Assembly (NCBI RefSeq): GCF_900106755.1
Contig: NZ_FNNN01000026.1
Location: 1 to 64,000, forward strand
Source: Bacteroides faecis MAJ27
Lineage (GTDB): Bacteria; Bacteroidota; Bacteroidia; Bacteroidales; Bacteroidaceae
Direction: 5' to 3'
DNA: 64,000 nt
Below are positions 52,137-60,299 of this stretch, one piece after another; within the stretch, counting starts at the first letter, position 1; each line of letters starts with the position of its first letter. The notes below the pieces were generated by a model that did not search any database, was not told where the DNA came from, and saw only the letters and a program-made list of their open reading frames with translations. The position numbers and the translations under genes were made by a program.

Positions 52137-53822
52137 ATGGAAGTTCTAAGAAATTTATTCGAAGGTTACCCCAACCTTTGGGGTGGCGGAGTGGCACACT
52201 CCGTGCTGATTCTGTCGCTGACCATAGCGTTCGGAATCATCCTGGCAAAAATTAAAGTGCGGGGAGTATCTCTGGGAGTCACCTGGATACTCTTTGTCGG
52301 AATCGTATTCGGTCATTTCAACATGAATCTGGACGAGCACCTGCTCCACTTCCTGAAAGAGTTCGGATTGATTCTGTTTGTATACTCTATCGGTCTGCAA
52401 GTAGGACCGGGATTTTTCTCGGCCTTCAAGAAAGGAGGTTTCACGCTGAATATGCTGGCTGTGCTGGTAGTGGCATTGGGAGTAGGAATCACCGTTATTC
52501 TCCACTTTACTACCGGAACTCCGATTACCACCATGGTAGGTATCTTGTCCGGAGCCGTCACCAACACCCCCGGACTGGGAGCTGCGCAGCAGGCCAACAG
52601 TGACCTGAACGGTATAGACGCCCCCGATATAGCATTGGGATATGCTGTCAGCTATCCGCTGGGTGTCGTAGGCATCATCCTGTCATTGCTCGCCTTGAAA
52701 TATCTTCTGCGCATCAATACCGCACAGGAAGAAAAAGAAGCGGAAGTAGGCTTGGGGCATTTACAGGAACTTACCGTACGTCCTGTCTCCATCGAGGTAA
52801 GAAACGAATCGGTAGACGGTATCAAGATTAAAGAACTTCGTCCGTTATTGAATCGTAAGTTCGTCATTTCACGTATCAAACACCGTGAAGGAGGAGAAAC
52901 AGAATTGGTCAACTCTGAAACAGTCATACATGTAGGAGACATTATCCTAGTCATCTCTACACCGATTGATGTGGAAGCAATCACCATCTTCTTCGGCAAG
53001 GAAATTAAAATGGAATGGGAACAGCTGAACAAACAGCTCATCTCACGCCGCATCCTGATAACCAAACCGGAACTCAACGGCAAGACTCTCTCACAACTGA
53101 AAATACGAAATAACTTCGGAGCAAGCATTACCCGCATCAACCGTTCGGGAGTGGACTTGGTTGCCGGCCCGCAGCTGCAGTTGCAAATGGGCGACCGTGT
53201 CACCATCGTTGGTACCGAGCTTGCCGTTGCCCATGCCGAGAAAGTACTGGGTAACTCAATGAAGCGCCTGAATCACCCTAATCTGATTCCTATTTTTATA
53301 GGTATCGCATTGGGTTGTATTCTGGGTAGTATTCCTTTTGCCTTCCCGGGTATTCCCCAACCGGTGAAACTGGGACTGGCAGGTGGTCCGCTCATCGTCT
53401 CTATTCTGATCAGCCGTTTCGGACCGAAATATAAGTTGATTACTTACACTACCATAAGTGCCAACCTGATGCTCCGTGAAATCGGTATTTCCATCTTCCT
53501 CGCTTGTGTAGGTCTGGGAGCAGGAGAAGGATTCGTAGATACCATCATTCATGGCGGAGGATATATATGGGTGGGTTACGGAGTTATCATCACCATTCTG
53601 CCTCTTCTGATTACGGGATTGGTAGGACGTTATTACTGCAAGCTGAATTACTTCACGTTAATCGGTGTTCTGGCAGGCTCTACCACTAACCCGCCGGCAC
53701 TGGCATACTCCAATGACCTCACTTCCTGCGATGCACCAGCCGTAGGTTATGCTACAGTCTATCCGCTTACCATGTTTCTGCGGGTGCTGACGGCACAATT
53801 ATTGATTCTATCGTTGGGATAG
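52137..53822 (+). CDS. second AspT/YidE-type transporter, in a B12-regulated context
   Basis: A 561-residue membrane transporter, a close paralogue of the one at 35296-36960. It has the duplicated membrane halves (IGLQVGPGFFSAFKKGG, AVTNTPGLGAAQQ; second half AGSTTNPPALAYSND) around two TrkA-C domains near residues 220-370. The ATG is 38 bp after a terminator-like hairpin and about 250 bp after a cobalamin riboswitch, so expression may respond to B12. The substrate is unknown; relatives exchange amino acids or dicarboxylates. It is convergent with cobO, 5 bp apart. Confidence 0.88.
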   Translation: MEVLRNLFEGYPNLWGGGVAHSVLILSLTIAFGIILAKIKVRGVSLGVTWILFVGIVFGHFNMNLDEHLLHFLKEFGLILFVYSIGLQVGPGFFSAFKKGGFTLNMLAVLVVALGVGITVILHFTTGTPITTMVGILSGAVTNTPGLGAAQQANSDLNGIDAPDIALGYAVSYPLGVVGIILSLLALKYLLRINTAQEEKEAEVGLGHLQELTVRPVSIEVRNESVDGIKIKELRPLLNRKFVISRIKHREGGETELVNSETVIHVGDIILVISTPIDVEAITIFFGKEIKMEWEQLNKQLISRRILITKPELNGKTLSQLKIRNNFGASITRINRSGVDLVAGPQLQLQMGDRVTIVGTELAVAHAEKVLGNSMKRLNHPNLIPIFIGIALGCILGSIPFAFPGIPQPVKLGLAGGPLIVSILISRFGPKYKLITYTTISANLMLREIGISIFLACVGLGAGEGFVDTIIHGGGYIWVGYGVIITILPLLITGLVGRYYCKLNYFTLIGVLAGSTTNPPALAYSNDLTSCDAPAVGYATVYPLTMFLRVLTAQLLILSLG

Positions 53823-53827
53823 CTTTG

Positions 53828-54343
53828 CTAACGATCTATTCCGTCACGCGACAATACGCCTTGTTTATAATAATGCTTTACTTCCCGCATTTCGGTGACA
53901 AGATCGGCTATATCAATCAACTCCTGCGGTGCATAGCGTCCGGTAATAACGACCTCCGTTTCCGGACGCTTGCTACGCAACAGTTGTAACGCATCATCCA
54001 GTTCCAATAAACCTAAAAAGAGGGCAATGGTCAATTCATCCAATATAACGACTGCATATTCTCCGGAAAGCAGAACATCCCTGCATTTTGTCAACCCTTC
54101 GTGTGCCGCACGGATATCTTCTTCCGTAGCTTCACGGGTCAGCATACATCCGTTGCCGAACTGTTCTATCGAAATCCGGTCGAACTTTTCAACCATACGG
54201 GTTTCATTGTATTTCATGCTTTTGACAAACTGCCCGATGAATACGCTTTTACCTGCACAAAGGGCACGGACTGCCAGGCCGAATGCTGCCGTCGTCTTTC
54301 CTTTTCCATCACCCGTATAAATATGAATGTATCCTTTTTCCAT
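53828..54343 (-). CDS. cobO: cob(I)yrinic acid a,c-diamide adenosyltransferase
   Basis: A 171-residue CobO/BtuR-type enzyme. It adds the adenosyl group of ATP to reduced corrinoids, yielding the coenzyme form used by MutAB. The ATG at 54343 was chosen because the P-loop GDGKGKTTA is then at residues 11-19 and an AGAGGA ribosome-binding site lies about 9 bases upstream; a start at 54412 would overlap the divergent gene. VVILDELTIALFLGLL is the Walker-B-like region. It is divergent from the DUF2284 gene with only about 60 bp between. Confidence 0.93.
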   Translation of the reverse strand: MEKGYIHIYTGDGKGKTTAAFGLAVRALCAGKSVFIGQFVKSMKYNETRMVEKFDRISIEQFGNGCMLTREATEEDIRAAHEGLTKCRDVLLSGEYAVVILDELTIALFLGLLELDDALQLLRSKRPETEVVITGRYAPQELIDIADLVTEMREVKHYYKQGVLSRDGIDR

Positions 54344-54390
54344 CTGATTTTCCTCTGAATGATTAATAACCGCAGTACAAAAATAAACTA

Positions 54391-54398
54391 TATCTTTG
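54391..54398 (+). promoter_or_regulatory. -7 promoter box 5 bases before the DUF2284 ATG
   Basis: TATCTTTG at 54391-54398 is followed by four bases and ATG at 54403. Transcription would start at or near the start codon, suggesting a leaderless mRNA or a later start. Confidence 0.55.
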
Positions 54399-54402
54399 TG
54401 AT

Positions 54403-54966
54403 ATGAAAACAAGAGAAGACTATATTGCTGAAGACTTTACCGCTACCATTCCCGTTGCCGAATACATGGCAAACTATCGGGATGCCGAAAAATTTATCGG
54501 ATTCTGCCGGCAATGCACCCGCTATAACACTTATTGGGCATGTCCTCCATTCTCATTCAATGTAGATCATTACCTTTCCCAATGCCAAACAGCTTTGATT
54601 ATCGGGACGAAAATAACTCCTCTACATCCGGAAAGAATTACAGATGTTATCTCTTTCGGTAAAGAAATGATGGAGACTGAACGGAAACGGACAGATGAAT
54701 TACTGCTGGAAATGGAAAAAACGTATAAAGGACGTGCATTCTTTCCCGGCTCTTGCCTGCTCTGCCCCACATGTACACGCACAGAAGGAAAACCTTGCCT
54801 ATATCCCGAACGGGTACGTCCGTCACTGGAAGCCTGTGGGTTCGATATAGGTAAAACAGCATCCGAACTACTACATATTGAATTAAAATGGGGAGATAAA
54901 AACAGGATGCCGGAATACTTACTGTTAGTAAGCGGAATATTCGGAGATATACAAAAAGACCTGTAA
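54403..54966 (+). CDS. DUF2284 metal-binding protein
   Basis: A 187-residue cysteine-rich protein of the DUF2284 family. Conserved cysteines are in CRQCTRYNTYWACPPF, CLLCPTC and the following KPCLYPERVRPSLEACG, suggesting iron-sulfur or zinc binding. Function is unestablished. Members are often found near corrinoid or tetrapyrrole genes; here it faces cobO. The start at 54403 is close to a promoter box; a later ATG at 54457 (MANYRDAEKF) is the alternative. It precedes the third riboswitch. Confidence 0.82.
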   Translation: MKTREDYIAEDFTATIPVAEYMANYRDAEKFIGFCRQCTRYNTYWACPPFSFNVDHYLSQCQTALIIGTKITPLHPERITDVISFGKEMMETERKRTDELLLEMEKTYKGRAFFPGSCLLCPTCTRTEGKPCLYPERVRPSLEACGFDIGKTASELLHIELKWGDKNRMPEYLLLVSGIFGDIQKDL

Positions 54967-55044
54967 ACGATTCAATATCAGAACAAACAAAAATTCTTTT
55001 GATAAAACGAACAAGATATTAACAAAACTTTATACCTTTGTAGC

Positions 55045-55275
55045 GTTAAGGTTTCCGAAAACAGTGGACATACTGTTAAGGAATGAAAAGGGAATGCCGT
55101 GCAAACCGGCAACAGAACCTGCTGCTGTAAATCTTGGCTCTGCCTGTCAGAGCAAAACTGCAACTTGAAACCACTGGGTTCACAAACCTGGGAAGGTGTT
55201 GTCAGAAGAGATGAGTCAGAAGACCTGCCTTGATGCTCTGATTTACACCTGCGGGATTTCGGGTTACGGTCAAAT
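55045..55275 (+). ncRNA. cobalamin riboswitch upstream of the DUF4988/propeller lipoprotein
   Basis: Core elements in order: AAAGGGAATGCCGTGCAAACCGGCAACAG, the CCTGCTGCTGTAAATC block, CCACTGG, GGGAAGGTG and the B12 box GAGTCAGAAGACCTGCC. TTTACACCTGCGGGA follows as kissing-loop partner, as in the first riboswitch. A TACCTTTG promoter box is at 55033-55040, just upstream. Boundaries are approximate. Confidence 0.93.
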
Positions 55276-55318
55276 AGAAAATAAGCATTTATATTTTATT
55301 TGATATAGATATTAGTGT

Positions 55319-55364
55319 CCCCGTTTGTGTAGATTATAGCTATCTAAACAAACGGGGATTTTTT
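55319..55364 (+). terminator. riboswitch-linked terminator (55 kb)
   Basis: CCCCGTTTGT (55319-55328) pairs perfectly with ACAAACGGGG (55348-55357), with an inner TAGAT/ATCTA stem, followed by six T. It lies 26 bp before the ATG at 55390. The arms match those of the terminator at 47680-47708. Confidence 0.88.
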
Positions 55365-55389
55365 GTTTAATATCAAATAATTTACATTT

Positions 55390-57384
55390 ATGAGAAAGCA
55401 AATGCGTTTCTGGGCAGTCAGACTGATGACCTTCGCCCTTTTTAGTATTCTAATTGCAGGATGTTACAACGACGATGAGTTATGGGATGAAGTGAAGGGG
55501 ATAAAAACCGAACTCTCTCAGTTAAAAGAAAACCTCAGCAATCTTCAGACAATCGTTTCGGCTTACGAGAATGCCAAGTTTATCACCAACTATGAAGAAA
55601 CGGACGAAGGTATAAAGATTACTTTCAGCGACAATAAAACGATTATCGTCAAACACGGAGAAAAGGGAGCAGATGCCCCTGTAATCGGAGTGAAAGCAGA
55701 AGATGGAATCTATTACTGGACAATCACCGCAAACGGAGAAACCCAATTTCTGCTTGTAGACGGACAAAAACTCCTCGTAACCGGAGCAGCACCACAACTA
55801 AGTGTTGATACTGACGGATACTGGACAGTAGATGGAGAACGGCTCAAAGATACGACTGGAAAAGACGTAAAGGCCAACGAGTCCTTCTTTCAGTCAGTGA
55901 TCCCTTCAGAAATGGAAGTTGTCTTTACTCTGACAAATGGAACCAGTTTCAGCATACCTACCACCAAAGGAGTAAACAGTTTCTCTTTCGTGAAACCGAC
56001 CGACGGACGTCCTTACTACGTTTTCAACTTCAACGAAAAGAAAACTCTTTCACTGAATATGGACAAAATAATCAGCGTAGATTTCTTGAAGAAACCAGAA
56101 GGGTGGACATTCACTCTCAACAAAAATGCAAAAACACTAACAGTAAAAGCTCCTGCTTATACCGACCAATCCTACAATGGAGGCATTGTAACTCTGGTAG
56201 GTATCCACGAGAATGGGAATACGATGTTTGCTTCCATCGAAGTATGTGCTTCTATTGACTTTACTGATACAAAAGGTACTTTCGTAGTCTGTGAAGGCAA
56301 TATGAGTAGTGCCAATGGAACGATCTATTTTTATGATAAAAACGGAGTTGAATACAGCAACGTTTTCGAAAATGCCAATAATGGTATGGAAATAGGAAAT
56401 GTAGTTCAGGACATGTATATGGCAAATGAAAAGATTTATATAATTGCTCAAAACGGTAGCAGCCAGGGAGGAGCCGGACGTTTCGTGGTATGCGATGCCC
56501 ATACATTTAAAATGGAATACGCTGATCCTTTGGTAATCATGACTCCGGAAGGTAAATCTACGTGGCCTCAACACTTAGTAGTAGTCAGCCCGACACGTGC
56601 ATACGTTCAATATTCAGAATCGGGTATGGAAGCCACTTCAGGTATCGCCGCACTGACTTTGAGCGATGGAGCTGTAAAAGTAGAACCAACAGTCGACGGA
56701 AGCTTCGGTGCATTTACTGTAGCAGGTGCTACTAAAGGCCGCATGGTTTATTCTCGCGGCAAGGTGTATGCGGGATGCGGACAGAAAGTAATTATCATCG
56801 ATCCGGCCACCGATCAGATTATCAAATCAATCCCATTCGAAGGACATCAGATTAAGGGTATCGCCAAAGGCGCAGACGGAAATATCTATTGCCCGCTCGC
56901 CGCAACTTACACAGGAAGCCTTTACAGCCCGACATTCACCTCTTCTCCTAAAATGGTAGCGCTTGACCATGATGGCAATGTACTCTCTGAAACGGATATG
57001 CCGGATGAGATCGAACTTCCAATCGCAAGTTGGTCACCTTCTGTCGGCTTCTGTGCAAGCTTCACTCAGCCCAATTTATACTTTGTGGATACAGACGCAT
57101 TCAACGCAACCAGTGCCACTCGCTACAACTATACTACACAGAGCTTCGACGTAAACTTCCTGAAATCCAGCATAACGATTTATGGTATTATGGGTATTCA
57201 CCCTATTACGGAAGAATATTGGGTAGGACAGTCCACCTATGTAAATAGTGATATATATGTATATGATATTTCAAGTGGCACTCCAACGGAGAAGTCTCAC
57301 TTCAAATATAACAGCCAACGCGGAGCCAGCCCGGCAGGAATCGATTTTGTATACCGGTTCTCTGACGAATGGATCAATAAATAG
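55390..57384 (+). CDS. lipoprotein with coiled coil, DUF4988 and BtuG-like propeller domain
   Basis: A 664-residue lipoprotein, C25 followed by YNDDE (surface export). Residues about 28-60 form a coiled coil (ELWDEVKGIKTELSQLKENL). About 60-290 carry DUF4988-type and beta-sandwich sequence (ITFSDNKTIIVKHGEKGADAPVIGVKAEDG; FTLNKNAKTLTVKAP). From about 295 a DUF5074/YncE-type propeller follows (FVVCEGNMSSANGTIYFYDKNG; KVYAGCGQKVIIIDPATDQIIKSI; YFVDTDAFNATSATRYNY), related to BtuG. A riboswitch and terminator precede it. A surface corrinoid-binding role is the best inference. Confidence 0.86.
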   Translation: MRKQMRFWAVRLMTFALFSILIAGCYNDDELWDEVKGIKTELSQLKENLSNLQTIVSAYENAKFITNYEETDEGIKITFSDNKTIIVKHGEKGADAPVIGVKAEDGIYYWTITANGETQFLLVDGQKLLVTGAAPQLSVDTDGYWTVDGERLKDTTGKDVKANESFFQSVIPSEMEVVFTLTNGTSFSIPTTKGVNSFSFVKPTDGRPYYVFNFNEKKTLSLNMDKIISVDFLKKPEGWTFTLNKNAKTLTVKAPAYTDQSYNGGIVTLVGIHENGNTMFASIEVCASIDFTDTKGTFVVCEGNMSSANGTIYFYDKNGVEYSNVFENANNGMEIGNVVQDMYMANEKIYIIAQNGSSQGGAGRFVVCDAHTFKMEYADPLVIMTPEGKSTWPQHLVVVSPTRAYVQYSESGMEATSGIAALTLSDGAVKVEPTVDGSFGAFTVAGATKGRMVYSRGKVYAGCGQKVIIIDPATDQIIKSIPFEGHQIKGIAKGADGNIYCPLAATYTGSLYSPTFTSSPKMVALDHDGNVLSETDMPDEIELPIASWSPSVGFCASFTQPNLYFVDTDAFNATSATRYNYTTQSFDVNFLKSSITIYGIMGIHPITEEYWVGQSTYVNSDIYVYDISSGTPTEKSHFKYNSQRGASPAGIDFVYRFSDEWINK

Positions 57385-57391
57385 CAGAAAG

Positions 57392-57431
57392 AAGAGATAA
57401 AAATTACCAAATGGTAATTTTTATCTCTTTT
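57392..57431 (+). terminator. terminator after the propeller lipoprotein
   Basis: AAGAGATAAAAATTACC (57392-57408) pairs perfectly with GGTAATTTTTATCTCTT (57413-57429) around a 4-base loop, ending in T. It begins 7 bp after the stop. Confidence 0.85.
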
Positions 57432-57478
57432 CATACCTCTACCTTTGCACCCGTTTTAATTATAAAAGGTAGAAAGTC

Positions 57479-58834
57479 ATGAAAGACAGCATTGATTTTG
57501 GCAGCATGGACATATCCACGCTATTCCGTAAGTTATTGGTACCGACGGTACTCGGGATGGTTTTCTCTGCGATATTCGTTATTACGGATGGAATATTCGT
57601 AGGAAAAGGAATCGGTAGCGACGCACTGGCCGCCGTCAATATCACAGCCCCTCTTTTTATGATTGCCGCCGGAATCGGACTGATGTTCGGAGTCGGAGGA
57701 TTGGTTGTCGCCTCCATTCACCTATCGCAGGGTAAACGTAAGGCAGCCAATATCAATATTACTCAGGCACTTGTCTTTTCTGCGATTCTTATACTCATCA
57801 TGTCTGCTTTGTGTTTCTATTTCGTAGAGCCATTGGGACGCTTCTTGGGCAGTTCGGATAAATTGTTGCCGTATGTAATAGAATACATGTCGTGGTATGT
57901 ACCCTTCCTCGTATTCTATGAAATTTTAAATATAGGCATGTTCTATATCCGCTTGGACGGTTCGCCCAACTATGCCATGATGTGCAATGCCACAGCAGCT
58001 ATTCTCAACATCCTGTTAAATTATATCTTCATCTTCGAATTTGGTTGGGGAATGATGGGCGCTGCCTTCGCCACCAGCCTGGGCACCGTAGTAGGAGGAT
58101 TGATGACACTCGTCTATCTCATGCACTACTCTCATGACCTTCGCTTATACCGAATCAAACTAAGCAGAAAAAGTCTGCGAATGACTTTCCGTAACATAGG
58201 ATATATGGTAAAATTAGGAAATTCGGCCTTTGTCAGCAAAGCGTCCATTGCCTGTATGATGTTCCTCGGCAACTATGTCTTTATCCGGAATCTGGGAGAA
58301 GACGGGGTAGCTGCCTTCAGTATTGTCTGTTACTTTTTCCCCATCATATTTATGGTATATAATGCGATTGCACAATCTGCCCAGCCGATTATCAGCTATA
58401 ACTTCGGAGCCGGACAGCCGGAACGTATACGGAAGGCACTGCGTCTTTCGCTGCGTACAGCTTTGATTTGCGGAATCTGCTTTTTCATACTCACAACGCT
58501 ATGTTGCCGGAACATAGTCGCACTGTTTATAGACCGCAGCTATTCCGCCTTTGACATTGCAGTAAACGGCATTCCCTATTTTGGCATCGGCTTCATCTTC
58601 TTTGCTATTAATATGATAGGAATCGGCTATTACCAAAGTATTGAACGGGGACAGAGAGCTACTATCATTACCCTTCTTCGAGGTGTCGTATTTATGCTGA
58701 TCGGTTTCTTTGTTCTTCCGCCCATTCTCGGTGTGCCGGGCATCTGGCTGGCTGTTCCGTCGGCAGAGTTATTGACGACACTCTATATTATCGGAATTTA
58801 TTTCAAAGATCGCTTCATTGTCCGCCGACGATAA
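57479..58834 (+). CDS. MATE family efflux transporter
   Basis: A 451-residue MATE protein with about twelve membrane segments. Typical motifs include LLVPTVLGMVFSAIFVITDGIFVGKGIGSDALAAVNI near the start, GSPNYAMMCNATAAILNILLNYIFIFEFGWGMMGAAFAT in the first half, and QSAQPIISYNFGAGQPERIRKALRLS in the second. It exports cationic or drug-like compounds with sodium or proton exchange. A TACCTTTG box (57440-57447) lies 31 bp upstream. The Crp-family gene begins just after its stop. Confidence 0.93.
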   Translation: MKDSIDFGSMDISTLFRKLLVPTVLGMVFSAIFVITDGIFVGKGIGSDALAAVNITAPLFMIAAGIGLMFGVGGLVVASIHLSQGKRKAANINITQALVFSAILILIMSALCFYFVEPLGRFLGSSDKLLPYVIEYMSWYVPFLVFYEILNIGMFYIRLDGSPNYAMMCNATAAILNILLNYIFIFEFGWGMMGAAFATSLGTVVGGLMTLVYLMHYSHDLRLYRIKLSRKSLRMTFRNIGYMVKLGNSAFVSKASIACMMFLGNYVFIRNLGEDGVAAFSIVCYFFPIIFMVYNAIAQSAQPIISYNFGAGQPERIRKALRLSLRTALICGICFFILTTLCCRNIVALFIDRSYSAFDIAVNGIPYFGIGFIFFAINMIGIGYYQSIERGQRATIITLLRGVVFMLIGFFVLPPILGVPGIWLAVPSAELLTTLYIIGIYFKDRFIVRRR

Positions 58835-58835
58835 G

Positions 58836-58843
58836 TATCTTTG
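58836..58843 (+). promoter_or_regulatory. -7 promoter box 5 bases before the Crp-family ATG
   Basis: TATCTTTG at 58836-58843 directly follows the MATE stop and is followed by four bases and ATG at 58848. The spacing is identical to that at 54391-54403. Confidence 0.55.
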
Positions 58844-58847
58844 CACT

Positions 58848-59438
58848 ATGGAAACATTCATCAAAAAGCTTTGCAGCAGATACAAAGTATCGGAAGCCGA
58901 TGTGCAGTCCTTACTGGATTGCATGGAAGAAGTACACTTCAAAAAAAGAGAACTGATTGTACGAGAAGGGACAAAGAATAGTAACCTTTACTTTATACGG
59001 AATGGAATCTGGCGGGCATATTACCACAAAGACGGAGAAGAAACAACCATCTGGTTCGCTTCGGACGGAGAGGCTGCCTTCTCCGTCTGGGGATATGTAG
59101 ACAACGCCTATTCGCTGGTAAATATTCAGGCAATGTGTGACAGCGTGGCTTACTGTATCTCCCGCGCTGCCCTGAATCAGTTGTTTTCCTCATCTATCGG
59201 GCTTGCCAACCTGGGACTCCGACTCATGGATCATCAATTCCTACAACAAGAGAACTGGCTCATAAACCCCGGAAGTCCACGGGCCAAGGAACGCTACCTG
59301 AATCTCATCAAAGAGACACCGGAATTATTGCAATATGTACCTCTAAAACATATAGCATCTTATTTGTGGATCACACCGCAGTCGCTCAGCAGGATTCGGG
59401 CGGAGATAGTAACAAACAACATCGTAATGACAGATTAA
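58848..59438 (+). CDS. Crp/Fnr family regulator
   Basis: A 196-residue protein. The ATG at 58848 was chosen because it follows a TATCTTTG box and gives the normal family start METFIKKL; an earlier start at 58818 lies in the MATE gene. The cNMP-binding-like jelly roll covers about residues 20-130 (ELIVREGTKNSNLYFIRNGIWRAYYHKDGEETTIWF). The C-terminal segment with YLWITPQSLSRIRAEI is the recognition helix. No Fnr-type cysteine cluster is seen. It may regulate the MATE gene, but this is inferred only from position. Convergent with the GntR gene, overlapping by 4 bp. Confidence 0.85.
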   Translation: METFIKKLCSRYKVSEADVQSLLDCMEEVHFKKRELIVREGTKNSNLYFIRNGIWRAYYHKDGEETTIWFASDGEAAFSVWGYVDNAYSLVNIQAMCDSVAYCISRAALNQLFSSSIGLANLGLRLMDHQFLQQENWLINPGSPRAKERYLNLIKETPELLQYVPLKHIASYLWITPQSLSRIRAEIVTNNIVMTD

Positions 59439-60169
59439 ATATTTCTTTCAAACTCAAGTGAATATGTAAAACTATCAGCACGATAATAACCTATATTCCA
59501 TTCAAGTGGGCATCCATCCGGATCATAAACAAATCTTTTGCGTACAAGAATTGGATCTCCCACCTTTATCTCAAGTTTATTAGCAATATATTTATCGGCT
59601 AATCTAGCACTTATATCTTCCTTAGAAACTTTTGCTATCGCATGATAATCTCTTTCTAATATTTCATAAAGGGGACGAGAAAAGTCCTCACTTCCTGTCA
59701 AACCAATCTTAGGATTAAAGTAAGATATAAAATATACGAAAGGATATTCTTGATTTCCACGCAGACGTTCTAACTTCAAAATTCTTTTCACATCAGGAGA
59801 ATTAAAAAAAAGAGCTATATCATCTGTCGGTTTCGTCCAACTAACATGAAGTTCATAATTCATCGGTACAATTCCCAAAGCTTTCATTTCCTGTGTAAAA
59901 CTCATCCAATTCTGAGCTTTAGAACAAACAGATGAGTTTACAACAACTGTACCCACTCCTTTTTTCCGCATCAGCAAACCTTCATTCACAAGATTATTAA
60001 TCGCCTGTCTTAGAGTATTCCGAGATATGCCTAATTGTTTAGACAAATCAATCTCATTAGGAAGCATCTTACCTTGTTTATATTCCTCCCCTTTGATAAT
60101 TGTCCTCAACTGTTCTTCTATCTGAAGATAAAGGGGGATTGCACTGTTATGATTGACTAATATCTTCAT
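59435..60169 (-). CDS. GntR family regulator with UTRA domain
   Basis: A 244-residue repressor. The ATG at 60169 was chosen because MKILVNHNSAIPLYLQIEEQLRTII then forms the usual start; an upstream start at 60214 would place an Ile/Phe-rich tail before it. The winged helix spans residues about 5-75 (QLGISRNTLRQAINNLVNEGLL). The UTRA ligand domain follows (DDIALFFNSPDVKRILKLERLRG; PFVYFISYFNP), which usually senses a phosphorylated sugar. It is divergent from the ROK/isomerase gene and probably controls it. A TATCTTTG box on the minus strand is at 60184-60191. Confidence 0.88.
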   Translation of the reverse strand: MKILVNHNSAIPLYLQIEEQLRTIIKGEEYKQGKMLPNEIDLSKQLGISRNTLRQAINNLVNEGLLMRKKGVGTVVVNSSVCSKAQNWMSFTQEMKALGIVPMNYELHVSWTKPTDDIALFFNSPDVKRILKLERLRGNQEYPFVYFISYFNPKIGLTGSEDFSRPLYEILERDYHAIAKVSKEDISARLADKYIANKLEIKVGDPILVRKRFVYDPDGCPLEWNIGYYRADSFTYSLEFERNI

Positions 60170-60299
60170 GATTAACTTTTTTACAAAGATAAAAATAAAA
60201 ATAAAAACAGCCAATATTTTTTGTTCTTTTCAAGAAAAAGAATACATTTGCAAATGTTTATATGTTCAGACATACTTAATCATTTAAATCATAATAGCT

